From an uncultured Thermotogae bacterium (GTDB taxonomy: Bacteria > Thermotogota > Thermotogae > Mesoaciditogales > Mesoaciditogaceae): a stretch of DNA of 43,326 nucleotides. The notes under the pieces are model-generated. The model did no database searches. It was given only the letters and a program-made list of their open reading frames with translations, and had not been told where the DNA came from. The stretch is taken from NCBI GenBank assembly GCA_913056255.1, contig CAJXLN010000014.1:1-43326 (forward strand). The letters run 5' to 3'. Numbering within the stretch: position 1 is the stretch's first letter; every line of letters begins with the position of its first letter. Below are positions 20,501-27,412 of this stretch, in pieces. The translations under genes were made by a program, and so were the position numbers.

Positions 20501-21049
20501 AAAATCACTCCTCCAAACAAGATAAGTGCAACTTCGGCCGCTCAAGTCAAGGTTTCCATCGAAGATCGTTATCTCAAATACGCCTTGTTGACCGTGAAAT
20601 CTCAGAATGATTCCTTACTTTACGCAAAAGTTTACGGTCAAGGTACCACCACAACCGTTGATTTAAGGCGTGCGTTTTCCGAAATAAATGGGCAAAACGT
20701 TACAATTGATGTGATGGCAGAAGATATTAACGGAAAAATTTCTAACGTTAGTTCAAAAAATCTTTATGTTGATACTGTTCCTCCGTATATAAAAAGTGTT
20801 AAAATCAACAAGGATGGAGACCTCGTCGTGACGTTCAGTGAAAAGATTTACGGAAAACCGATGGTGAAGATTTATTCGAATGGAAATTCAATTTTAGAAA
20901 AAGAAGGCACAATTTCCGAAAATCTCATAACGATTCACAATGTAGGCAAGAAACTTCCAAAGTACACGGTTTACAAGGTGGAGATTCAAAATGTCATGGA
21001 CAAAGTCGGAAACACAATTGGAAACAACGCATCTTCATGGGAATTTTGA
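17549..21049 (+). CDS. Large secreted Ig-like repeat surface protein
   Basis: 1166 residues with an ordinary signal peptide (first 20 residues, cleavage near AFA-QVSV) and no lipobox. From about residue 310 it holds four diverged tandem units of about 190-200 residues, each opening with D-x-x-x-PxI, containing a TYWxxKxP-like or equivalent segment and a VVATNPVN-like strand, and ending WPIKI...D-x-x-GN. The last 90 residues form a separate module beginning DTVPPYIKSV with a VTFSEK motif, like Big_5/SbsA-type Ig domains. No catalytic motif is visible. A structural or adhesive role on the toga is inferred. It begins with GTG, and the next gene starts 1 base after its stop. Confidence 0.85.
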   Translation: MRRIFLVSMLFLIVSIFAFAQVSVNVNPQILPPGAPFEVMVDSDLSGISSVVVTFNGTSSTSVVIPSFFTFYAPKLVNGQATNATVHVKVFTKDGKEYQKSLTLHVSNNANPVVIMKKPRNKDGKKFEKNFISGNVYFPVEIYGGVGISEIDFMVDSTIESSQLISSSSPIGLYNKKFEVRTGKLRLKNGWHVFSIKVVSVTHQIFSKTVGYIVNNELPLIEFQKLGKCLAASTNVTINVTAKSTLSGISEVMVMYGNTQKNATRESTDSWSAYVTTPKKSGELAIKAVAIDNSMNESSKTVKVFIDGKRPTIKLSNDAKKINSTYWKRKSPLTFTVKATSGSEYCGIKPLVEVKAVNSKGIVVSTNTKMIKIATPDTYTISASVVDPVNELTDSTVAKFTFKIDNTPPVIKSIKLLPKEFKIDDQTIVGPSSTITVTVVATDGTGVGIAEIIPLPKVVGRKIGSDTWSFTNYNSQLHPGLNELPLKLTVLDRLGNSASIDITKKVFVDNKSPTIKVTIPNDSIYKNGTYWKKVSPFCVNYKITTDSGVKPKYEIIVNGIENPSTTICLKHSGVFKITVVATNPVNDLSTETSTTLKIRFDDQSPDIKSIELSPNKFKKDGQIIIGPNRRIRVSVKTTDNGIGIQNIFVNGKTAKKVSDDEYVTTLMSPSNLKMSDKWPIKIVTKDYLGNSTKVGTSVFLDVKPPTITCRLVPSVYYNRKNKTYWNNKTPFIVLVDANTNSGVKASIVSKLNGKSFDEATLVRIAGTYRLTVVATNPVNALSTRREKTWKLGFDKTPPKITKVTVPATVGPDARILVKASVTDKGIGVYGVWANNKPMSRGRDYDNVYSATLTIPSSLLTSEYWPIKIHAVDVFGNGSNVATRIFIDMNPPKISLYLNDKKLKNGSDRVFYFSKAPILRYSAYTDGKEKAESKMYLDCGKETQNSVKISGTHFVTVVSTDPTNGKATELKVKFSVVVENGKPIVKITPPNKISATSAAQVKVSIEDRYLKYALLTVKSQNDSLLYAKVYGQGTTTTVDLRRAFSEINGQNVTIDVMAEDINGKISNVSSKNLYVDTVPPYIKSVKINKDGDLVVTFSEKIYGKPMVKIYSNGNSILEKEGTISENLITIHNVGKKLPKYTVYKVEIQNVMDKVGNTIGNNASSWEF

Positions 21050-21050
21050 C

Positions 21051-22340
21051 ATGTTAAAGTCAAAGATTCTTCTTTTGACTTTAACACTTTTGCTGTTGTT
21101 GATGGGTACAGCGTGGGGAAGAAGTTGTGTCCGCTCCGTTGGGAGCGGACCATCCTTCACAGTCTGTCCTGTCGTGGTAATTGCAGGACCGAATGGACAC
21201 TTCCATTTCAACATCATCTCAGGAAATCCAAATGTAGAGTACGAAGTCTTGCTAAATGGAAAAAAGAGCGTATCACGTGGCAGACTGAAGAAATTCAAAT
21301 CAGAACTCCCATTTGGTAAGCTTTACTCATATCTGGTCATAAAAAGTGTTGGACAGTGGGAAAGTTCGTCTGCAACTATCTTGGTTCTCTCCCCGAAATT
21401 AAAGAAAATAAATGCCGACAAAGAGATTTTTATATCAACTATTCCGCAGGTTTTTGGATATGAATTGACAGAAAGTGGAACACTCTTTACAGTCTTGAAT
21501 GCCGGTTTCGGTGGAAAAAGCTTAAAAGTATCCTTGGATAATACCACATTGATGGCCACGAATCTTTCTCCAATTTCGAATTCTCCACAGCTTTTTGAGA
21601 CGCATTTTAACACGAAGAAACTGACAAATGGAAAACATTCACTCAAAGCACAATTACTTCTGATAACTGGTGAGAAATTGTTCGCCACCGCAACGATAAC
21701 TGTGCAAAAATACATCCCTCGCCCTGTTGTTAAGTCTCTTGAAGTTTCTCCAAAGGAGGTATCACCTCAAAAGATCACGCTTACGGTTTCTGCTGTGATA
21801 AAGGACAAAACAGGAATCAAAAGTGTCGAAATCAACGGTGTTGCTGCTGATGCTAAAAAGGGGAAATGGGTGGCGCTGGTTCCTGTAGACTTTTCGAAAG
21901 TTAAGACATGTGCGTCAACGAATGTGAAATTCACGGTAAAAGCTACAAATAATTTCAACGAATCGACTGAAAGTAGTTCTACAGTAAAAATCTCCGTTAA
22001 GTTCATTCCATCTGTACCGACGAATTTGCATAAAACATCAGTGACAGCAAATTCCATCTCAATCTCGTGGAATGCATCTCGTGAGGCATCCTACTACAAA
22101 ATTTATCGCTCAACCGACGGCTTGAATTTCTCTCAGATTGCCACAACAACTTCAACGAGTTACTCCGATAAGGAGCTCAGCCCGTCTACAACCTATTATT
22201 ACAAGGTGACGTCAGTCAATGATTGCGGAGAGTCTGATTTTTCAAATGTCATAAGTGTAGTCACTCCGTTTATTTGGTGGTGGTTAATTGGAATTTTCAC
22301 ATCGTTCATAGCACTGTTGTTACTCACAATTTATTACTGA
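21051..22340 (+). CDS. Exported FN3-domain protein with C-terminal membrane anchor
   Basis: 429 residues: signal peptide (about 1-24, ending GTAWG), two or three beta-sandwich regions, an FN3 domain (about 320-405), and a final hydrophobic helix rich in tryptophan (WWWLIGIF) that ends the protein with no basic tail. I start it at the ATG one base after the previous stop; an earlier in-frame ATG would give 20 odd residues before the signal peptide. Translation is probably coupled. Cysteines in SCVRS and FTVCP near the mature N-terminus could form a disulfide. No enzymatic motif; function unknown. Confidence 0.8.
   Translation: MLKSKILLLTLTLLLLLMGTAWGRSCVRSVGSGPSFTVCPVVVIAGPNGHFHFNIISGNPNVEYEVLLNGKKSVSRGRLKKFKSELPFGKLYSYLVIKSVGQWESSSATILVLSPKLKKINADKEIFISTIPQVFGYELTESGTLFTVLNAGFGGKSLKVSLDNTTLMATNLSPISNSPQLFETHFNTKKLTNGKHSLKAQLLLITGEKLFATATITVQKYIPRPVVKSLEVSPKEVSPQKITLTVSAVIKDKTGIKSVEINGVAADAKKGKWVALVPVDFSKVKTCASTNVKFTVKATNNFNESTESSSTVKISVKFIPSVPTNLHKTSVTANSISISWNASREASYYKIYRSTDGLNFSQIATTTSTSYSDKELSPSTTYYYKVTSVNDCGESDFSNVISVVTPFIWWWLIGIFTSFIALLLLTIYY
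21129..21189 (+). other. Two hairpins inside the start of the FN3 gene
   Basis: GTCCGCTCC-gttg-GGAGCGGAC is a perfect 9-bp GC-rich stem at 21129-21150, in otherwise AT-rich DNA. A second 6-bp stem, GTCCTG/CAGGAC, spans 21166-21189. Both lie about 80-140 bases into the coding region. No T-run follows, so they are not simple terminators. Confidence 0.5.
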
Positions 22341-22344
22341 TAAA

Positions 22345-22378
22345 GGGAGGTGTGAGATCGTTGAATTTTGAAACGATC
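22345..22378 (+). promoter_or_regulatory. Strong ribosome-binding site followed by hairpin, upstream of the 22387 gene
   Basis: GGGAGGTG (22345-22352) lies 34 bases before the ATG, far beyond normal spacing. Between them GATCGTT-gaattttga-AACGATC (22356-22378) can form a 7-bp stem; folding it leaves an effective gap of about 11 bases. An alternative is a short leader ORF starting at TTG 22361 (14 codons) that overlaps the ATG. Confidence 0.5.
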
Positions 22379-22386
22379 GAAGTCAA

Positions 22387-22875
22387 ATGGGAAAAATTGC
22401 CTTAATATCTGTGCTTTTGTTGCTGTTTTCAGTTGCAGTTTTCGGAGTCGCATCGATAAGCGGAAGTGTAGGTATAACTCCAACTGCTTCTCCATTTTAT
22501 GCAATTGGAGTAACGATCAAATCTTTGGGAGCTATTGGGCTTGAATTAACTGTAGAAGGAAATCTCGGAAGCAGTTTTGATCTCAGCAAGGTCGGAAGTA
22601 TCCAAAAATGGAACTTGATGCCTTCTGTACTGCTATCACTTCCGACCGGTGAAATAAGGCCCTACATGGGTGTTGGAATACTCACTTGGTACGATGTTCC
22701 TAACGGCAAGTTTGGTCCGGTTTCACTTACTCCACTTTATTACAGAGGGGGAGTAGACGTGTTTTACAAAGGATTTGCGCTCTTTGCCGAAGGACAAGGT
22801 AGATTTACTTATCAACCGCAATGGTCTTTTAGCGGTATAGATGAATGGAGATTTGGTGCAGGTTTGGCGTTCTGA
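22387..22875 (+). CDS. Small beta-barrel-like outer-membrane protein
   Basis: 162 residues. A signal peptide (about 1-20, ending AVFG-VAS) is followed by alternating amphipathic beta-strands such as GLELTVEGNLG and LYYRGGVDVFYKGF, ending in a terminal phenylalanine as barrel proteins do. An 8-stranded barrel would fit the size. An in-frame TGA at 22369 rules out an earlier start. It lies 46 bases after the FN3-anchor gene. No named family recognised. Confidence 0.75.
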   Translation: MGKIALISVLLLLFSVAVFGVASISGSVGITPTASPFYAIGVTIKSLGAIGLELTVEGNLGSSFDLSKVGSIQKWNLMPSVLLSLPTGEIRPYMGVGILTWYDVPNGKFGPVSLTPLYYRGGVDVFYKGFALFAEGQGRFTYQPQWSFSGIDEWRFGAGLAF

Positions 22876-23017
22876 CGTCAATTACATCCCGCATAAATGC
22901 GGAGGGCTTGTGTGAGTGCAAGTCATTATGCCGATGGCTACAACTATTATTTTTTGAAAGGAGGATGCGTCAATTCCTCTCTCCAATGAGTTGGAGAGTT
23001 TCCTTGACGTAAACTCT
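22876..23017 (+). promoter_or_regulatory. Structured intergenic/leader region before the Ig-like lipoprotein
   Basis: It contains CCGCAT-AA-ATGCGG (about 22889-22902), a strong AAAGGAGG site (22957-22964) and a two-part hairpin at 22968-23009: outer stem CGTCAA/TTGACG and inner stem CTCTCCAA/TTGGAGAG with a 4-base loop. CGTCAATT also occurs at 22876, so TTGACG could pair with either copy. The ribosome-binding site is 53 bases from the ATG in linear distance and about 9 if the hairpin folds. It matches no riboswitch class I know. Confidence 0.5.
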
Positions 23018-24436
23018 ATGAGAAAATTCGTGTTTTTCGCCTCGCTGGCGGCACTCTTTCTTTTGTTAACATCGTGTATGCTTGTTAAAGATAATACGCC
23101 GCCAGCCATAACGAATTTCACAACATCTTCGACATTGCTTTCGAGAACAAACATATCTTTTAGTGCCGATGTGATCGATACGGGAAGTGGAGTTGACAGT
23201 GTGGTTTTTGAAATAGATGGTTCGCCACTTCCCACATCTCAAAAAGGCACGAGTGTTTATGTGGCAAATTGGTATGGTGTTTACGGTTCACACCGTGTTA
23301 CCGTCTTAGCTGAAGACCGCGCCGGAAATTTGGCCACTAAGAAAGAGAGTTTTTTCGTTGCCGATTCCACTCCCCCAATTGTTAATGTCGAAATTCCTAA
23401 AACTGTAGCCGTGGGAGTAAAATTCCCTATTACATTGAAGATTTACGATCTTCAAAGTGGGGTTGAATCGGTTTCTATGACAATTGATGGGAAAAATGTG
23501 CGACTGATATCCGATACACTTGATTGGACATTTTCAAATGTGGGAACTCATAAAATCTCGGTTACGGCTTTTAACGGTCAGGGACTTGTAACAACAAAGA
23601 ATTTTGAAATAAGTTCGATCAATGCCAAAAATGTTCCGCCGTACGCTCAATGCATGAAATGGCCAGATGTGGTCAAAAGCGGTAAAAGTGCTACTTTCAC
23701 GGTCTACGCTTATTCTCCAAATGGAATTGGAAAAGTCAATTTAAAATTTGGCAATATTACTCGTACTCTAACGGTTAACTCTGATAATGTTTATACTTTT
23801 GTGATAAACATTCCAAATGTGGGCAATGCTGTATTGCAGGCTACTTGTACCGTTACAGATGGTGTTGGAATAAAAAAGACGATTCATGAAGATATTATGG
23901 CACTTTCTAAGAATTCAACGGCTAACGTGATCATTCCAAAATTCAGTGTGAGAACTGCTGTTGCGAAGATACCTTTTTTCGTGGGTACGGTTTCAAATTC
24001 TGTTAAAGTTTCCGCTATGATCGATGGAATACCCGTGAATGTTGAAGGAAGCTTCCCAAAGATGTTCGCCCTTTGTCATTTGACACCAGGTAAGCACTCG
24101 ATTAGTGTGGATTTGAATGGAAAGGTATTTGGAAATGCAAAATTCTCTTCTTTTCTTCCTCCTGTAAAGATCGTAGGAATATCCAAGACTTCTACAGAGC
24201 TGATAGTAGAATTCTCAGAGAAAGTTGAAGCTTACGCGAATCCGGTGTTTGAATTGAGCTTTGGCAGCACTTCTACCGTTTTAATTGACAAAAAAGACGT
24301 TGTTGTTAAAGGAAAAACCGTTTCATTTCCAATTTCAACGGTTCCAACTTCATGTTCTATAAAAGCAATTGGTTTGAGAGACATTTATGGGCGAGTGATA
24401 AGTTCTTCCTTTAAAATTTCAGAAAGTGCGAAGTAA
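23018..24436 (+). CDS. Ig-like repeat lipoprotein
   Basis: 472 residues. The lipobox LLTSC gives C20 as the lipidated residue. Three or more Ig-like units follow; the first two open with DNTPPAI and DSTPPIV, the same motif as in the 1166-residue protein, and the C-terminal domain has an IVEFSEK strand matching the last domain of that protein. The two probably belong to one surface system. I start it at the ATG giving a canonical signal peptide; a TTG at 22991 would add nine residues. No catalytic motif seen. Confidence 0.82.
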   Translation: MRKFVFFASLAALFLLLTSCMLVKDNTPPAITNFTTSSTLLSRTNISFSADVIDTGSGVDSVVFEIDGSPLPTSQKGTSVYVANWYGVYGSHRVTVLAEDRAGNLATKKESFFVADSTPPIVNVEIPKTVAVGVKFPITLKIYDLQSGVESVSMTIDGKNVRLISDTLDWTFSNVGTHKISVTAFNGQGLVTTKNFEISSINAKNVPPYAQCMKWPDVVKSGKSATFTVYAYSPNGIGKVNLKFGNITRTLTVNSDNVYTFVINIPNVGNAVLQATCTVTDGVGIKKTIHEDIMALSKNSTANVIIPKFSVRTAVAKIPFFVGTVSNSVKVSAMIDGIPVNVEGSFPKMFALCHLTPGKHSISVDLNGKVFGNAKFSSFLPPVKIVGISKTSTELIVEFSEKVEAYANPVFELSFGSTSTVLIDKKDVVVKGKTVSFPISTVPTSCSIKAIGLRDIYGRVISSSFKISESAK

Positions 24437-25105
24437 ATGAGAGACCCTGACGTTCAAGAGCTAAGACACATTTTTAGGATACTGTTAGACGCTTATGGTC
24501 CCCAACATTGGTGGCCTGCAAATACGCGTTTTGAAATTGCGATCGGTGCTATTCTCGTTCAGAATACGATGTGGCGAAATGTAAAGATATCGATCAAAAA
24601 TCTGGAAAAAGCTGGACTTTTAGAACCTTATAGAATGTACATAGCTTCTTCCGAGAAAATAGTAGGTGCCATAAAAACCTCTGGTTTTCCAAGACTTAAA
24701 ACAGATCGCTTGAGGAATTTTCTGAAATTTTTTGAGAATTTTTCATTCGACTTCGATGAAATGAATAAATTGGAAACGAATTTATTGCGAAAATCATTGT
24801 TGTCTGTGAAAGGCATCGGCAAAGAAACAGCCGATTCTTTATTGTTATACATATTCAATCGTCCTACACTTATAATTGATGCTTACACAAAGCGGTTTTT
24901 TTCGAGATTGGGTTACTCTCCTTCGTTTCTTAAAGAAAAAGGCAAGTCACAAATCATAAAAGCCTTCAAAAACGATCCAGATGTTCTTGGGGAGTTCCAT
25001 GCACTTGTAGTTCAGCATTCGAAAGCCTATTGCAGAGCTAAACCGTTTTGTGACAAATGTCCGTTAAGTAGCATATGTAAACTTGGTAGTGAATACGATG
25101 AATGA
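24437..25105 (+). CDS. HhH-GPD DNA glycosylase, MagIII-like (COG2231)
   Basis: Probable base-excision repair enzyme, 222 residues. The WWP...FE..IGAILVQNT opening, the SGF....R segment and the helix-hairpin-helix VKGIGKETAD closely follow Helicobacter MagIII, a 3-methyladenine glycosylase. The catalytic aspartate is in LIIDAYTKR. The lysine that EndoIII uses as AP lyase is replaced by glutamate, so a monofunctional glycosylase is expected. Unlike MagIII it has a C-terminal iron-sulfur motif, C199-x5-C205-x2-C208-x5-C214, one residue tighter than in EndoIII. The ATG follows the previous stop directly and the end overlaps the methyltransferase gene by 8 bases. Confidence 0.85.
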   Translation: MRDPDVQELRHIFRILLDAYGPQHWWPANTRFEIAIGAILVQNTMWRNVKISIKNLEKAGLLEPYRMYIASSEKIVGAIKTSGFPRLKTDRLRNFLKFFENFSFDFDEMNKLETNLLRKSLLSVKGIGKETADSLLLYIFNRPTLIIDAYTKRFFSRLGYSPSFLKEKGKSQIIKAFKNDPDVLGEFHALVVQHSKAYCRAKPFCDKCPLSSICKLGSEYDE

Positions 25106-25697
25106 GCATTATTTTTCTAAGAAGCCAACAAGTAAGATCGTAGAAAAGGTTTTTGAAATAAAAATGGATGGTGCTAAAATAGAATTCACGACTGTGAGTG
25201 GCGTTTTTTCTTTTGGAAAACCTGATCGTGCTTCTTTAATGTTGCTTAAAAACCTTCCAGATCTTTCGGGAGATATTTTGGATCTCGGATGTGGTTACGG
25301 ACTGATAGGTATAAGCTTGAAAGTTACGAGACCTGATCTTAACGTTTTTATGAGTGATGTTAATGAGCGAGCGATCAGGTATGCTCGGATGAACGCAAAA
25401 AACAACAATGTTAATGTCACGGTTGTTGGAGGAGAGGGTTTTTTGCCATGGAATAAACGGCTTTTTGATTCTATTATTTTTAATCCCCCCATTTCGGCTG
25501 GAAAAAAAATATGGGTGGATTTGATTCTTCAGGCACGTGAGCACCTTAAAGATAAAGGAAGGCTTGTGTGCGTTGGATTCCATAACAAAGCCGGAAAAAC
25601 CGTGGAAAGGGAAATGAAAGGAATATTTGGTAACGTGTTGACACTTGCCAAAAGTGGTGGAATTAGAGTTTACATGTCGATGAGGATTGACAGATGA
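25098..25697 (+). CDS. Class I SAM methyltransferase, RsmC-like small domain
   Basis: 199 residues. It has motif I LDLGCGYG and the catalytic NPPIS motif typical of N-methyltransferases acting on guanine or adenine. The length and the lead-in (TVSGVFSFGKPDRAS) match single-domain 16S rRNA m2G1207 methyltransferase (RsmC-like) proteins of Firmicutes and Thermotogota. The ATG overlaps the preceding gene (ATGAATGA), and the 3' end overlaps ecfA1 by 4 bases. Target RNA not proven by sequence. Confidence 0.85.
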   Translation: MNEHYFSKKPTSKIVEKVFEIKMDGAKIEFTTVSGVFSFGKPDRASLMLLKNLPDLSGDILDLGCGYGLIGISLKVTRPDLNVFMSDVNERAIRYARMNAKNNNVNVTVVGGEGFLPWNKRLFDSIIFNPPISAGKKIWVDLILQAREHLKDKGRLVCVGFHNKAGKTVEREMKGIFGNVLTLAKSGGIRVYMSMRIDR

Positions 25698-26506
25698 TAA
25701 GATTCGATAGTGTATTTTTTCAATATGCAAATTCACCTGTTCTTGAGAACATCAATCTTGAAATTTCGGAAGGGGAACTCGTCGCACTTATAGGCTTGAA
25801 TGGTTCTGGGAAAACCTCTCTTTTTAAAATGATGAATGGCCTTCTAATACCATCTTCTGGAAGAGTATTTGTTGATGAAATGAGCACAAAAGAAGAAAAT
25901 CTTCTTTGGAAAATAAGAAAAAAAGTGGGAATGATTTTTCAAAATCCCGAAAGTCAAATTGTTGGAACTACGGTGGAGGAAGATATAGCCTTCGGAATGG
26001 AAAACATCGGTGTTCCACGAGATGAGATGATAAAGAGAGTGGATCAAGTTCTGGATTTCGTAAAAATGAAGGAACTTAAACTCGTTGAACCTCATCGTCT
26101 TTCGGGAGGACAAAAGCAACTTCTCTGCATTGCTTCAACTTTGGCCATGCATCCGAAATATGTGGTGATGGACGAGCCAACTTCCATGATCGATCCGATC
26201 AGCCGCGAGAACATCCTTAAAACCATTGTCGAACTTCACAAACTTGGAAAAACGGTCCTTTTCTCTACTCATATCCTGGATGAAATTGTTATCGCCCAAA
26301 GGGTGATCTACTTGAGAAAGGGAAGGATCGTCTTTGATGGTTCCCCAATTGAAGTGATCAATTCAGTGAAGGAAGAATTTGGGACATCAGAATTCGTGGA
26401 ATTTCAATCCGTTCTTCATCGCCATGGAGTTATAGAACATCTTATGGATGTGGAAGGGTTGAGCGAAAGGCTGGTGAAACTTTGTCAATCCTCTTTGAAG
26501 AAGTGA
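25694..26506 (+). CDS. ecfA1: Energy-coupling factor transporter ATPase 1
   Basis: ATP-binding subunit of an ECF vitamin/metal importer, 270 residues. Walker A is GLNGSGKT (34-41), the Q-loop FQNPESQIVGTTVEEDIAFG is the ECF/CbiO type, the signature is LSGGQKQ, Walker B YVVMDEPT, and the switch histidine lies in FSTH. Its ATG overlaps the methyltransferase stop (ATGA), and ecfA2 overlaps its end, so the two ATPases should be made in step. No EcfT or S component is present in the window. Confidence 0.9.
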   Translation: MIRFDSVFFQYANSPVLENINLEISEGELVALIGLNGSGKTSLFKMMNGLLIPSSGRVFVDEMSTKEENLLWKIRKKVGMIFQNPESQIVGTTVEEDIAFGMENIGVPRDEMIKRVDQVLDFVKMKELKLVEPHRLSGGQKQLLCIASTLAMHPKYVVMDEPTSMIDPISRENILKTIVELHKLGKTVLFSTHILDEIVIAQRVIYLRKGRIVFDGSPIEVINSVKEEFGTSEFVEFQSVLHRHGVIEHLMDVEGLSERLVKLCQSSLKK

Positions 26507-27324
26507 ATTACGTGTATGAACCTCGTACGCCCTTCGAAAAAAAAGCTCTTGACAATATCAATCTGGAAATATCAAAGGGCGAATTCGTTACAATACTCGG
26601 TAGAACGGGCTCCGGAAAATCCACACTTCTTCAGCTCATGAATGGCATTCTAAAACCTTCTTCTGGCACGGTCAGTGTCGATAAGATTTCGACATCGAAT
26701 AAAAATGAAGATTCGATTTTTGATGTTAGAAGAAAGGTGGGATTGGTTTTTCAATATCCTGAACATCAATTTTTTGAAGAGACAGTTCTCAAAGAAATAG
26801 CTTTTGGCCCTAAAAATTTTGGTATTGAAGCCAATGAATTGTACGATGTTGTCTTAGAAGGAATAGATATGGTAGGTTTATCGAGAGACGTATTGAACAA
26901 ATCCCCATTCAATCTCTCTGGTGGAGAAAAACGCAAAGTTGCAATTGCTTCTGTAATTTCATGTAAACCCGAATACCTTGTTTTTGATGAACCAACATCA
27001 GGATTAGATCCGGTAAGTGTGGAATTATTCTTTGATATGGTGAAAAAACTCAGAAAATCCGGGAAAACCATTATCGTTGTTACTCATTCGGTAAAAGAGG
27101 CAATTCAGAATTCAGAGAGAATGATCGTCATGGCAAAAGGCCACGTGGTTTTTGATGGAGATACTCAAAGTTTTATAAAATCAAAGAAATTGACTGAATG
27201 GGGAATGTTGCCACCTCCTCTTTACAGAGTAGCTTGGAAAATAGAAGAACAAGTTGGGAATTTTGATATCAAAGATAATGAATTGTCTGAAGCTATGAAT
27301 TACTTGAAAAATATGGTAAATTGA
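26482..27324 (+). CDS. ecfA2: Energy-coupling factor transporter ATPase 2
   Basis: Second ECF ATPase, 280 residues: Walker A GRTGSGKS (40-47), Q-loop FQYPEHQFFEETVLKEIAFGP typical of EcfA2, signature LSGGEKRK, Walker B YLVFDEPTSG, H-loop VTHS. The TTG start, 25 bases inside ecfA1, restores the full first strand (MSILFEEVNYVYEPRTPFE) expected for EcfA2. The heterodimer with EcfA1 would drive EcfT and exchangeable S components encoded elsewhere. Confidence 0.9.
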   Translation: MSILFEEVNYVYEPRTPFEKKALDNINLEISKGEFVTILGRTGSGKSTLLQLMNGILKPSSGTVSVDKISTSNKNEDSIFDVRRKVGLVFQYPEHQFFEETVLKEIAFGPKNFGIEANELYDVVLEGIDMVGLSRDVLNKSPFNLSGGEKRKVAIASVISCKPEYLVFDEPTSGLDPVSVELFFDMVKKLRKSGKTIIVVTHSVKEAIQNSERMIVMAKGHVVFDGDTQSFIKSKKLTEWGMLPPPLYRVAWKIEEQVGNFDIKDNELSEAMNYLKNMVN

Positions 27325-27330
27325 TACAGC

Positions 27331-27349
27331 TATCACATGATTTGTGATA
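27331..27349. promoter_or_regulatory. Palindrome upstream of apt (candidate operator)
   Basis: TATCACA-tgatt-TGTGATA, a perfect 7-bp inverted repeat with a 5-base centre, lies between ecfA2 and apt in very AT-rich DNA. It has the form of a dimeric regulator site. The promoter elements around it are too weak to name. Confidence 0.5.
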
Positions 27350-27412
27350 TGATAACTTTAGTTAAAATATTTCAATATGCCGATTCGAAATCTAATAAAG
27401 AAGGAGTGCAAT

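Noticed and set aside
22876-22960. Possible cyclic-di-GMP (GEMM) riboswitch before the Ig lipoprotein
   Set aside because: Some GGC and GCCGATGG pieces recall it, but the GCAAA-type tetraloop, its receptor and the paired arms do not line up. A covariance-model search would decide.
24437-25105. Endonuclease III (nth)
   Set aside because: The HhH lysine is replaced by Glu and the N-terminal WWP...QNT pattern is that of MagIII/COG2231.
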